The notes under the pieces are model-generated. The model searched no databases and was not told where the DNA came from. It was given only the letters and a program-made list of their open reading frames with translations. Both the position numbers and the translations under genes were made by a program. Source: Owenia fusiformis (Eukaryota > Annelida > Polychaeta > Sabellida > Oweniidae). Taken from it: a stretch of 64,000 bases of DNA. Positions 13,101 through 21,616 of the stretch are shown here, in pieces (within the stretch, counting starts at the first letter, position 1; each line of letters opens with the position of its first letter). The stretch spans positions 2,106,001-2,170,000 of the forward strand of contig CAIIXF020000001.1 in NCBI GenBank assembly GCA_903813345.2, written 5' to 3'.

Positions 13101-15338
13101 ACCTCATGGTATCATACCTTAGTGTTCTCTATGAGAACCTCATGGTATCATACCTCAATGTTCTGTATGATAACCTCATGGTATCATACCTCCATGTTCC
13201 CTTTGAGAACTTCATGGTACCATACCTCAATGTTCTCTATGATAAACATATGGGATCATACCTCAATTTTCTGTATAATATCCACAATTTTGGGATCATT
13301 ATGTTTTATTATCAACTACTCAGTAATGAAAATAGTGCAAATGAATGAACATATTTTATTCTATACCAGTCTTTCGTTTCTTGGGCTTGCTTTCCTGCCT
13401 AAAAAATGTGAAGGTCTCTCTCTCAACACTCTTCTTCCATTTCAGGAATTCTTGCATGTTGCCGAATGCTACATTCTCGATCTCTAAAAACATGAAATAT
13501 TGAGATTGATTAATTATTGTGTTTACAAGTGGAAACTGCACATCTGTTACTGTTACTGGTGTATTATGAAAACAATTTATGTAGTGTATAAGATTAATTA
13601 ACCTTTGCTTACCTATTGGCCTTTCATGGACACTTTGTAAATGTTCTGCCATTTTAGTTCTTTTTGAAGTTTGGAAGGAACATCCCACAACACTGCATTT
13701 CCTTTCCAGGACTTTGGTTCTAGCTTGATTCGGTGTCACTTTCGTCTTTGGGGCTGTTGGGGTTATTATTTTGTTTCTTGACAAATCATTGAGTTTTATG
13801 AGGCGTTGTGACTTCCAAGTGTTCTCTTGTTTTCTGGAAAAAATAAGTATTTTTACATAGTTTTAGTACAAAATGGGTAGTTCAAAGGGATAATAGAGAG
13901 TCTGCATGTATACTTCTATGATACTCATAATAAATATATTTCATAATATGGATTGCAGATATTCTGTTGTTATTTTTTTAGATTTGCACATCTTAGAATC
14001 CAATCTTAGAATCCATTGATGATAGTTCTATTTAAATGAAGGAATTTATTGTGTTCATTGTGATTCACCTCTCCTCTGAAGGCATAAATTTTAAGTAACA
14101 TATTAAATCATACCTCTCTTTCCTTCCATAAACATGATCTCCAGTTCTTTGTTGGCTGAGAATATCAGTTGGGGGGGTGTCCAACACAGCCTCCCAATGG
14201 CCATAAGGGTGCCAGGCAAGGTGGACTGCCTGATTCGGGGTCTGGCCCTCCCATACGTGCTGGACAGTAACAGGACTCTGTTGGACAAGAGACACTTGAA
14301 TCTCTATGTTGAGAGCACCAGCAATGGCAATAACACTCTCTTGTCCCGCCCATTCATTCGTTTTTGCCACATTACGTGCTAGCTCCTCTATATTTTCATT
14401 ATACAATGAAAATTGTTCGGGGTTATGAATAATGAATTGTGCGGCCAGTTGTCTTAGATCATTGTGATGTCCTTGGCTGCCATACAAACACATTGAAAGG
14501 GCTCGAAAAAGGCAGTTGCCATCTCCCATCGTTGGATGTCTATAGAGCATGTAAGGCGAAAGGTACTGATCAACGATCTACAAAAAAAGATTAAATTAAA
14601 ATATGTTATTTGTTTGGGATTGAATATGGGATTAGATAGTTTAATAATTATACAAAGGTCCAATAGAATATATTCAGACTGTTTAGACTGACTTCAATAT
14701 TTTTCAGAAGTTTCAAATCTGACTTTATATTTAAGATTTGATCTTCAATGACCTCTTCAAGGTCAAAAAAGGTAAAAAAGGTATATTTCAACTTGATTGA
14801 AATTGACCATTTTTTCAAAAATCATCTACAAGCTATCAGAAGTTCGAATCTGACTAGGTGGTGACATTTTGTCATGTAGATGCCTTATCTGCATATGTAA
14901 CTTACAGTCTTAAAAATTTGAAACAATTTGCATGAAAGTTTGTTCTTGCTTAGAAATCAATATAACAAACCTGTTCAATTTCAGAATAGGGCAGTTCAGA
15001 ATCTGGGAGTTGCTCAGGAAACACTTCTTCAAAAACAGCACTCGAGAGGTCGATTCCCTCAAGAACATCATTCTGCAAAATATTTTTCTTTGGTAAGTGT
15101 TTATAGTGGTTTTGTGTGAGTATAAAATTTTAATAAAGTGTATGGTGACTCAAGCACATCATTCTGCAAATATTTATCATTGGTAAATGTTTATATCGGG
15201 CCTTGTGTGAGTATAACATGTTAATTAAGTGTATGGTGACTCTCCAAAGTAAATAGTTCTACTAACCTGGAGATATGCCGGTGGTTGAACACCAAGGAGG
15301 ACATCATTTCCTACATTGTCGATATCGAAGTGATGTAA
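4011..15338 (-). CDS. OTU-C2H2-MULE transposase-SWIM fusion protein gene (17 exons, one frameshift)
   Basis: Spliced minus-strand gene: 17 exons whose GT/AG borders and phases agree throughout, giving ~991 residues from the first exon seen; the start codon must lie right of 15338. Domains in order (numbered from that exon): OTU protease ~59-200 (Asp77, Cys80, His185); C2H2 finger (Cys259, Cys264, His277, His282); FAR1/FLYWCH-like Cys/His segment ~327-400; MULE DDE core (Asp539 in CIDSTHNTN, Asp601/602 in MTDD, Glu716 in TNMYVESFH, with LCKWH between); SWIM finger (Cys827, Cys829, Cys836, His838) preceded by an extra cysteine cluster; basic then acidic tail. MULE transposases cut and paste DNA in the nucleus; the OTU domain would cleave ubiquitin-like modifiers. 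One extra base near 7800 breaks the frame before the catalytic Glu. Family identity is firm; whether it is a transposon gene, a domesticated gene or a young pseudogene is open. No flanking terminal inverted repeats were recognised. Confidence 0.9.
4335..4456 (-). CDS. MULE-SWIM gene exon, basic tail
   Basis: 122 bp, encodes a Lys/Arg/Gln-rich segment (KIAPNQRNQRQWRPSFTKTK) as in the tails of related SWIM-MULE proteins; possible nuclear localisation. Donor GTAAGTATG is close to ideal. Unspliced reading would stop just after this donor. Confidence 0.7.
4637..4788 (-). CDS. MULE-SWIM gene exon
   Basis: 152 bp. The acceptor ATTATAG at 4789 rather than the nearer TTCTCAG is chosen because only it keeps the frame with the SWIM exon. 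Encodes KILRKALKEDLLKLQQIVDE and further helical sequence. Confidence 0.7.
4985..5160. repeat. Degenerate T/G-rich minisatellite in MULE intron
   Basis: About five imperfect units of ~33 bp reading like 'TGGTAGTTTTGGTAGATTTT'. A related degenerate array lies at 23370-23665. The short minus-strand ORF here is just the repeat. Confidence 0.6.
5740..5797. repeat. GTCC/GTCT tetranucleotide microsatellite
   Basis: Uninterrupted GTCC-type then GTCT-type tetranucleotides. It sits inside a short interspersed repeat that begins near 5699 (CCCCACCACATAGTGTGGGG, itself a small hairpin). Confidence 0.85.
5866..6127 (-). CDS. MULE-SWIM gene exon with SWIM zinc finger
   Basis: 262 bp. WEVKGKNLYKVTHI followed by CSCPNQEKLCKHIHKV fits the SWIM pattern CxCx(n)CxH. 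An additional cluster C-x3-C-x2-C-x2-C-x3-C sits just before it, which is not part of the standard SWIM motif and may bind a second zinc. Confidence 0.9.
6418..6510 (-). CDS. MULE-SWIM gene exon
   Basis: 93 bp, 31 codons, phase 0 to 0: DVRNQLYGKKNVRIVQSSHI and KGMAIADENVK. Ends at donor GTGAGT. Confidence 0.75.
6537..7252. mobile_element. Non-autonomous element with ~80-bp inverted ends, inside MULE intron
   Basis: The left end (6537-6615) starts CTGTTCCACAG and is the reverse complement of the right end (7175-7252), with moderate divergence. The 560-bp middle has no coding potential. Target duplication is not clear. It lies wholly within the 6511-7509 intron. Confidence 0.7.
7510..7615 (-). 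CDS. MULE-SWIM gene exon after catalytic Glu
   Basis: 106 bp, encodes SFHNILKSFYLNKKFNRRVD and LLNVLLRYEKDRYLQ, the conserved helix after the catalytic Glu in SWIM-type MULEs. Donor GTGAGA. Confidence 0.85.
7752..7819 (-). pseudogene. MULE-SWIM gene exon with 1-bp insertion and catalytic Glu
   Basis: 68 bp where 67 are needed to keep frame. Before the break it reads DEWAMA, after it RNFDHGNTDTNMYVE, together the usual block ending in the catalytic Glu. The extra base lies at GCTTAATCGC (minus strand, around 7800) and creates an immediate TAA. Splice sites are intact. It could be a true inactivating mutation, a polymorphism or an assembly error. Confidence 0.7.
8001..8197 (-). CDS. MULE-SWIM gene exon, insertion domain
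   Basis: 197 bp, encodes the helical segment AWKRHINLLVKNPTDQVEIY through YLKRK, between the C-x2-H box and the catalytic Glu. Acceptor and donor (GTAATC) keep the frame. Confidence 0.8.
8627..8705 (-). CDS. MULE-SWIM gene exon, CxxH box
   Basis: 79 bp, encodes NAGWNAVKAVYG and HLLCKWHINR. The C-x2-H pair after the second Asp is a hallmark of MULE transposases. Splice phases match both flanking exons. Confidence 0.85.
8951..9070 (-). CDS. MULE-SWIM gene exon with second catalytic Asp
   Basis: 120 bp, encoding YPVAFLLADSEDQKT through CVMTDD. The Asp pair in MTDD is the second DDE position. Acceptor TTTTCCAG, donor GTATGA. Confidence 0.85.
9373..9774 (-). CDS. MULE-SWIM gene exon with first catalytic Asp
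   Basis: 402 bp, 133 full codons. Contains IRQEHLITKKNINSLKDC, then the start of the RNase-H-like core with YAEKILCIDSTHNTN; the Asp of CID is the first DDE residue. It ends in FGKG with donor GTAATT. No in-frame stop across the exon. Confidence 0.9.
10259..10567 (-). CDS. MULE-SWIM gene exon, FAR1/FLYWCH-like DNA-binding segment
   Basis: 309 bp. FTYYRCNRDG, CRLNINCLSS and KTHSHEI give the spaced Cys-Cys-His-His pattern of the WRKY-GCM1/FLYWCH-like region that precedes MULE cores. The donor at GAAG|GTAAAAG removes an unspliced readthrough tail and joins in frame to the next exon. Confidence 0.85.
10645..13285. repeat. 36-bp minisatellite with higher-order structure
   Basis: About 73 units of a 36-bp repeat (consensus around GAGAACCTCATGGTATCATA plus CCTCAATGTTCTGTAT). 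Variant units recur in register: the ATTGCC variant at about 10932, 11221, 12087, 12587 and 12947, the TTTTGATGATAACTTC variant at about 11037, 11469, 12261 and 12765. The spacings are multiples of 36, including 432 and 504. Because 36 is a multiple of 3, two plus-strand frames and one minus-strand frame stay open for hundreds of codons. It lies in the intron between MULE-SWIM exons 10259-10567 and 13367-13483. Confidence 0.95.
13367..13483 (-). CDS. MULE-SWIM gene exon
   Basis: 117 bp, includes FLKWKKSVERETFTFFRQES. In this family that segment precedes the YYRCNR box of the next exon; phases (2 in, 1 out) match both neighbours. The intron that follows holds the 36-bp minisatellite. Confidence 0.8.
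13613..13833 (-). CDS. MULE-SWIM gene exon with C2H2 zinc finger
   Basis: 221 bp. The translation carries C-x4-C-x12-H-x4-H (CSVVGCSF...HLQSVH), a single C2H2 finger in a Lys/Arg-rich context, likely for DNA or protein binding. Donor GTAAGC is strong. Confidence 0.85.
14114..14577 (-). CDS. MULE-SWIM gene exon encoding the OTU protease domain
   Basis: 464 bp, starting phase 0 and leaving two bases. Contains GDGNCLFRAL (catalytic Asp and Cys) and HPYGHWEAVL (catalytic His), the two diagnostic OTU boxes at normal spacing, so the protease fold looks complete within one exon. OTU enzymes are deubiquitinases; substrate cannot be inferred. Confidence 0.9.
14971..15072 (-). CDS. MULE-SWIM gene exon (acidic linker)
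   Basis: 34 codons, phase 0 at both ends, donor GTTTGT, acceptor TTTTGCAG. The translation is acidic (EEVFPEQLPDSELPYSEIEQ) and leads directly into the OTU domain. Confidence 0.75.
15061..15245. repeat. ~90-bp tandem duplication in MULE intron
   Basis: 15061-15120 and 15151-15210 share CATCATTCTGCAAA and downstream text ending GTGTATGGTGAC. The duplication copies the acceptor site of exon 14971-15072 and its first bases, leaving a decoy acceptor upstream on the minus strand. Confidence 0.65.
15267..15338 (-). CDS. MULE-SWIM gene, first exon found in window
   Basis: 24 codons, phase 0 at both ends, acceptor TTTTAG and donor GTTAGT. The translation contains FDIDNVGNDVLLGVQPPAYL, a typical opening in these invertebrate SWIM-MULE proteins. 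The initiator exon is upstream (higher coordinates), probably beyond the 82-bp array. Confidence 0.75.
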
Positions 15339-15404
15339 CTAAAAAGAAAAATGAATATTTCAATGAAAATGTAACAGTTTGTATATACATATATATAAAT
15401 GCCT

Positions 15405-17250
15405 TGCATCTAACTTAGGGGACCCATAATCATATTTCAGGACTATGAAGCAAACCCACCAGGACCCATATTTAAAATATAAGGCTTACATCTTACTCAG
15501 GGGACCCATAATCATATACAGACTTTGTAGCATAAGCTCCAGGACCCATATTTCAGATATATACCTCGCTTCTAACTCAGGGGACACATGATTATATTTC
15601 AGGACTTTGTAGCATAACCTCTAGGACCCATATTTAGGATATATGCCTCGCATCTAACTCAGGGGACCCATAATCATATTTTAGGAGTATGTAGCAAAAC
15701 CTCCAGGACCCATATTTAGGATATATGGCTTACATTTTACTCAAAGGACCTATTACTATATTTGAGGACTCAGTTGCAAACCCACCAGGACCCATATTTA
15801 AGATATATGCCTTACATCTTACCCAAAGGACCCATAATCATATTTTAGGACTATATGATAAAACCTCCAGGACCCATATTTAGGATATATGGCTTACATC
15901 TTACTCAAAGGACCCATAATCATATTTTAGGACTATGAAGCAAAACCATCAGGACCCATATTTCAGATATATGCCTCACATCTAACTCAAAGGACCCATA
16001 ATCATGTTTTAGGACTTTGTAGCAAAACCAGCAGGACCCATATTTCAGATATATGCCTTACATCTAACTCAGGGGACCCATAATTATATTTTAGGACTAT
16101 GTAGCAAAACCATCAGGACCCATATTTCAGATATAGGGCTTACATCTTACTCAAAGGACCCATAATCATGTTTTAGGACTTTGTAGCAAAACCACCAGGA
16201 CCCATATTTCAGATATACGCTTCGCATCTAACTCAGGGGACCCAAAATCATTTTAGGACTTTGTAGTTAAACCTCCAGGACCCATATTTCAGATATATGC
16301 CTCACATCTAACTCAGGGGACCCATAATCATGTTTTAGGACTTAATAGCATAACTTCCAGGACCCATATTTCAGATATATGCCTTACATCTAACTCAGGG
16401 GACCCATAATTATATTTTAGGACTATGTAGCAAAACCATCAGGATATATGGCTTACATCTTACTCAAAGGACCCATAATCATATTTTAGGACTATATGGT
16501 AAAACCTCCAGGACCCATATTTCAGATATATGCCTCACATCTAACTCAGGGGACCCATAATCATGTTTTAGGACTTTGTAGCAAAACCTCCAGGACCCAT
16601 ATTTCAGATATATGCCTCACATATAACTCAGGGGACCCATAATCATGTTTTAGGACTTTATAGCATAACTTCCAGGACCCATATTTCAGATATATGCCTT
16701 ACATCTAACTATGTAGGACTATGTAGCAAAACCATCAGGATATATGGCTTACATCTTACCCAAAGGACCCATAATCATATTTTAGGACTATATGGTAAAA
16801 CCTCCAGGACCCATATTTCAGATATATGCCTCACATCTAACTCAGGGCACCCATACTCATATTTTAGGACTATGTAGCAAAACCAGCAGGACCCATATTT
16901 AGGATATATAGCTTACATCTTACTCAGGGGCCCATAATTATATTTTAGGACTATATGGTAAAACCTCCAGGAACCATATTTCAGATATATGCCTTGCATC
17001 TTACTAAGGGGACCCATAATCATATTTTAGGACTGTGTAGCAAAACCAGCAGGACCCATATTTAAGATATGTGGTTACATCAGGAGTCCCATAATCATAT
17101 TTTAGGACTTTGTGGCAAAGCTAGGACTATAGCCTACAGTCAAAACCTTAGGATTCATATTTAAGATATTACATCTAACCTGGGGGATTCATAGCCATAT
17201 TTTAGGACTGGAGTAAAACCTTCAGAACCCATTTTAAATTACATGACTGG
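15405..17250. repeat. ~82-bp minisatellite array
   Basis: About 22 degenerate units built on AGGACCCATATTTCAGATAT ... CTCAGGGGACCCATAATCAT ... TTTTAGGACTATGTAGCAAA. Each unit contains two GGACCCATA half-phrases, so the array may have begun as a ~41-bp repeat. Units are most regular at 15.9-16.7 kb and decay towards 17.2 kb. No ORF of note. Confidence 0.9.
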
Positions 17251-17518
17251 CATCTAACCAAGGGGATCCATAATTAAGGAATAAAGTCCCAAGATTTTAT
17301 GATTCATGGCGTAATATATGACCGAAAATTTAATTCTGTCCATTGTCAAGAGATCGAAATCACAGAGCGATTGTTTCAATTACAAATATTTTTGGCTCAT
17401 GTCATTCCTTGTCATGTCTATTTTCTAAAAATCACAAAAGTACATACTTTATTCAAGGAAAACGAAAGATTTTTACAATAATGTATTATTTTTCTATAAA
17501 AATGGTTACTAGGCCTAT

Positions 17519-18763
17519 AGGGCGTTTCATTTTTTGGAATGTTTTTTCTGATCAAGTTGCTATTCATACATTATGATCTATGGTTAGTAGGGACCGCACA
17601 AAAAAAATTTCAGCCAAATCGGACATCGTTTGCCTCACCCCCTCAAGCCATCTTTATTTGACACATTTAGCATGAATACATTAGATTCAATTATGAAACA
17701 TGTACTAAATTGAAAACGGACATATAAAATAGGTGGAGTCCTATATTCTAGTAATAAATGTATTACAATGTCAAGTGACATTTGAAGATGTTTTGATTGC
17801 ATTGATTTGCTTTCTATTGATACATGTTTCTAACTTTATGCTGCAAAAAGATAAAATTGATGATGCCCACTTTCTTATATTTTTCCAGGGGTAGGGCACT
17901 ATAAAGTCATTATAATTAGTTGTATTAAAATATCAGAAATAGCATGGAAATGATTTTAGAATCCTTTTTTGAACCGTACAAGCTGTCATCATTTGCTTGA
18001 AGCTACAAATATAAAAAAGATGAGACCATAAAAAGATGTGCAGTGGATCAAATTGACACAAAAAGTTTGATATCTCTGCATTCAGTTGTCATAAAATGAT
18101 GTATAATGGCTCTTTAGAAAGGCCTTCTTACGTATTTTATGTAAGAAGCCATAATACAACATTTTATGACAACTGAATCCAGATATATCAAAGTGTTTGT
18201 GTTAATTCTGATCCGTGACACACTTTTTTAGTCTCATCTATTTTATATTTGTAGCTTCAAGCAAAAGATGACAGCTTTTACAGCTCAAACAAGTAATCTA
18301 AAGTCATCTCGTTGCTATTTGTGATATTTTAATGCAACTATTATAAGGACTAAGTACTATTTCATATTTTTAATAATAATTTATAGTGCCCTACCCCTGG
18401 AAAAATATGAGAAAGTCAGCGTCATCAATTTTATCTTTTTGCAGCATAAAGTTAGAAACGTGTATCAATAGAAAGCAAATCAATGCAATCAAAACATCTT
18501 CAAATGTCACTTGACATTGTAATACATTTATTACTAGAATATAGGACTCAACCTATTTTATATGTCCGTTTTCAATTTAGTACATGTATCATAATTGAAT
18601 CTAATGTAATCATGCTAAATGTGTCAAATAAAGATGGCTTGAGGGGGTGAGGCAAACGATGTCCGATTTGGCTGAAAATTTTTTTGGGCGGCCCCTTCTA
18701 ACCATAGATCATAATGTATGAATAGCAACTTGATCAGAAAAAATTCCAAAAATGAAACACCCT
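17519..18763. mobile_element. 1.25-kb foldback element (near-perfect palindrome)
   Basis: Almost the whole interval is self-complementary: arms of ~610 bp meet at a short loop (GTATTTTAT) near 18131-18140. The ends are AGGGCGTTTCATTTTT and its partner AAAAATGAAACACCCT. Divergence between the arms is a few percent with some small indels. No ORF. A match to the same end sequence near 2241 suggests other copies. Confidence 0.9.
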
Positions 18764-19250
18764 AATGGTCAGATGGTTACCATTCTTATTATTTGGGAGA
18801 ATTTAAACATTTTTCACCCATTCTTGCACTTTGAATCATTAATAACTTAACCAATTTTTAACATATTGTTAATCTTTTGGGAGATATTGTATTTGATATT
18901 GTAAGCAATAGATTGGTAGGTCAATTATGCACATTGCTTGTAATTTTGTCACCCCCTATAGACATTCTGCCTTTAAGAAGTAAAAGTGGTCATACATACT
19001 CCAATATAGACCAGTAAATCAATTGTTCTAGCTATTGTGACGTCATGTATCATATTAAAATCATATTTATTTCATCACATGTTTGGGCAATGTCTATATT
19101 TGTGCCTTAGACACTCCTGTTGTATTGAATTGTTTTTATTTTTTCAGATCATTGTCAGGTCCATTTGAACATATGGAGAAAGGGAGATGAATAAGAGAAT
19201 TATAATAAGGGGAATGCTATGCAGTGAAGATGTCATTAAAGTCACTTAGA

Positions 19251-19619
19251 AGATCCATGTGCAGTATGGCAAGTGATTTTAGATGGTCATATCTTTCACC
19301 ATGAGTACTTCCTGGGCATAAATACAGTGGTTTTTATTAAAACAATATATTTTTCTTTCAATTTAACTATACCACATTTCAATACACATCCCCTTTTCAG
19401 AAGTTGTTAATATAGAGCAGAAGATACTTTTGGTATATATAAATTGAGAAAAACAAGATTCTCGTTTTAGAAAAAAAGCCTTACATTTTTGAAAAAGTGA
19501 CAAGGTGGAGTCCTAATCCATAGTTTTTCAGAGAGTTGGATTGCTATTTTACTATCATGGGGTACTTATGGTGAAAGATATGACTGTCTAAAATCACTTG
19601 CCATACTGCACATGGACCT
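19251..19619. repeat. Inverted-repeat element (~56-bp arms)
   Basis: 19251-19306 (CCATGTGCAGTATGGCAAGT ...) pairs with 19562-19619 in reverse complement. The ~255-bp middle is AT-rich. Probably a MITE. Confidence 0.6.
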
Positions 19620-20102
19620 TTTACAATGTTAGTCCTGCAACATACAAAATAAATCCAGACGTTCACTTTTGAGGGTTGTGAAGACTGAAAAGCAGGATGA
19701 GTGCTACACTATGTTCTGGGATAACTCCTTCAGGACTGCAGATGTTCAGTGCAAAAACTTTGACAAAAATATTGAAATGATGCTGTTGAATCTTATTATA
19801 TTATCCCATCGAACAAGGTTTGAGAGCGATGTAGAATGGCCACCATAAACTACCAGTTGCCAGATTTGGTTCATATTTTGTATGGTGATGCCTCACAACA
19901 TGATAGTAATTCGAACATGACTGTTTTCACGCCTTCTATAAACTGTAAACAAAGTCAACATTTCACCCGGGGCATATCGTGAAGAATTCCCCTTGTAATA
20001 CATGTAATGTGTGACGTCATAACGGTGGATCGTTGTAATGGCGGTCCATAATCATGAATATTCAAAACATTTTGGTGAGTTTTCATGTTCAAATCGTAAT
20101 AT

Positions 20103-20249
20103 AGACCTAAGGGGTAATATCGTCGACTACACCACTTAGGGCTGGGCAAAAAAGCTTTCGAACCCCTCACTCCCTTCCACTCGGTCGTTCGGGATACAGA
20201 AAACGTTTGTGCCTAGCCCTGCGGGGTGTATTACCCCTGCTCTGAGGTC
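20103..20249. repeat. Short element with imperfect inverted ends
   Basis: Begins AGACCTAAGGGGTAATA and ends TATTACCCCTGCTCTGAGGTCT in inverted orientation; inner TAGGGCTGGGCA also pairs with TGCCTAGCCCT. Locally GC-rich. Confidence 0.5.
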
Positions 20250-20511
20250 TTTATTTCTTTATTCTCACTTATTTAACAATTTAGTAGAGCACCATGTAAC
20301 TTTAATGACTCAAATATCTTTATATTAATAAATTCATGAATAGGAAAGAAAAATCGGCTTTTTAAAGCCTTAACTTATGCTATGAAGCAAAATTTGATAT
20401 TTGAGTATGTATTACCACTAAAATTCATAAATGCAAATAGTTGTGTTTCTTGTCTCTGTTTATTATCATATAAGAATCGTAACAAAGACCTCAATTTTAT
20501 GATTTATAGGA

Positions 20512-20616
20512 AATATATGACCTCAAATTTTATTCTGTCCATTGCCAAATACCTCAATCGCTCTGTGACTTTGGTCTCTTGACAATGAACAGAATAAAAT
20601 TTTCGGTCATATATTA
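20512..20616. repeat. Hairpin related to the 17275-17370 arm
   Basis: TATATGACC ... TTTTATTCTGTCCATTG pairs with CAATGAACAGAATAAAATTT ... GGTCATATA across about 35 bp of loop. Confidence 0.6.
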
Positions 20617-20901
20617 CGCCATGAATCATAAAATCTTGGCCTCTATTCCTTAAGTATTTTTGTTATTTCTTAAAATGACAACCCTGTAGATGATATATTG
20701 GAATATGGCCCACAGTTGTGAAGAAATTCAATTTGGACATCTTCAAAATGGCTGCAATGTTACATGAAAAAAAATTAAATGTGATCTTTGATAACTTAAA
20801 TACTCCTTCAGTCCTTACATGCCTTAGACTTTTAGATGAGTGTTTTTATAAAATTATGTTTGATCAGATTTTTATGTCACCATCAGACTATCAAAATTAT
20901 T

Positions 20902-20997
20902 AATAGTCTCCACCTTTTTATGGATAGTGTTTTGCGGTTGGTGTTTGGTGGTCAGTGTCTGTAACAAATAGAGTGTGGTGACATTTTGCATGTTACT
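20902..20997. repeat. Interspersed repeat shared with 48079-48168
   Basis: Both copies read ATAGTCTCCA, GGTGTTTGG, CTGTAACAAAT and GTGGTGACATTTTGCA in the same order and orientation, about 75% identical. One copy sits in an SMCHD1 intron. Function unknown. Confidence 0.6.
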
Positions 20998-21218
20998 GTT
21001 ACATTTCAGGTTAGTTAAACCACAAATAAGATGTGAACTGGTTTAAATAATAGGGAATAACATCATATGCTGTGAGAGGTCTTAGATATGGGGTGTATTC
21101 TTAGTGAGATCTAGATATTTTACTATGGGCCGAGATACAATATATTCAAAACTGAGCATCACATAACTAATTTATCCTAAGACAAGCAAGGTTTCACAAG
21201 TGAAGTTTTCATATCCAG

Positions 21219-21497
21219 AGTGTCCTACAGTTCTACAAAGTGTTCTCATTCGCGTTATTTTCGAGAAATCCATCAACATTTTGGTCAAGAAAAAATCTAG
21301 TGTCTGTTGCATCCATTTTGACAGTTATGCTAATTGCAGGATATTCTTACAAATTGGCTTGGCCTTTTTCTACATTGAACAAAATATTTTCCCAGGAATA
21401 CTTTGGGGTGAGTTACACAGCAGCAGATATAGCGGAAGATAATAGATATACCCCAGTATATGTTGCACTCCTCCAAGATATCAATTCTTTATCCTGA
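21219..21497 (+). CDS. Possible terminal exon of an unknown membrane protein
   Basis: Not recognised. After a good acceptor (TTTTCATATCCAG at 21206-21218) a 92-codon open frame runs to TGA at 21495-21497. It holds one clear hydrophobic segment (LVSVASILTVMLIAGYSYKL) followed by a polar tail with the look of conserved coding sequence (YFGVSYTAADIAEDNRYTPV). An AATAAA lies 114 bp after the stop (21611). Upstream exons were not found. It could be a fragment or chance ORF. Confidence 0.35.
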   Translation, partial: SVLQFYKVFSFALFSRNPSTFWSRKNLVSVASILTVMLIAGYSYKLAWPFSTLNKIFSQEYFGVSYTAADIAEDNRYTPVYVALLQDINSLS

Positions 21498-21610
21498 TGT
21501 TATGTGTCTGCTGAAACCTCACTTGTCATAGAATAAGATGATGTATCTTCTTGTAACAACAAATAAGTAAATAATAATTCACAGTTTATTTTATTATACT
21601 GAATCACTAA

Positions 21611-21616
21611 AATAAA
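21611..21616 (+). terminator. Candidate polyadenylation signal
   Basis: AATAAA 114 bp downstream of the stop of the possible exon at 21219-21497; only meaningful if that exon is real. Confidence 0.25.

Larger units (their letters stand above)
17275..20652. repeat. Composite flanked by ~95-bp inverted repeats
   Basis: 17275-17370 (AAGGAATA ... GATTTTATGATTCATGGCGT) is the reverse complement of 20557-20652. The interval contains the 1.25-kb palindrome, a smaller inverted pair at 19251-19619, a short inverted-end repeat at 20103-20249 and a hairpin at 20512-20616. It may be one large non-autonomous element with later insertions, or independent insertions of one short element. Confidence 0.55.

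Noticed and set aside
10766-13348. 860-codon open frame (and a 598-codon one in another frame) encoding a 12-residue repeat protein
   Set aside because: The DNA period is 36 bp, so any frame without a stop in one unit stays open throughout. Two plus-strand frames and one minus-strand frame are all open, and the array lies in an intron of the MULE gene.
14103-14382. ORFs overlapping the OTU exon in other frames
   Set aside because: Shadows of the OTU exon, whose own frame has catalytic motifs and consistent splice phases.
15405-17250. CRISPR-like array
   Set aside because: Units are degenerate throughout with no unique spacers; the sequence context is eukaryotic.
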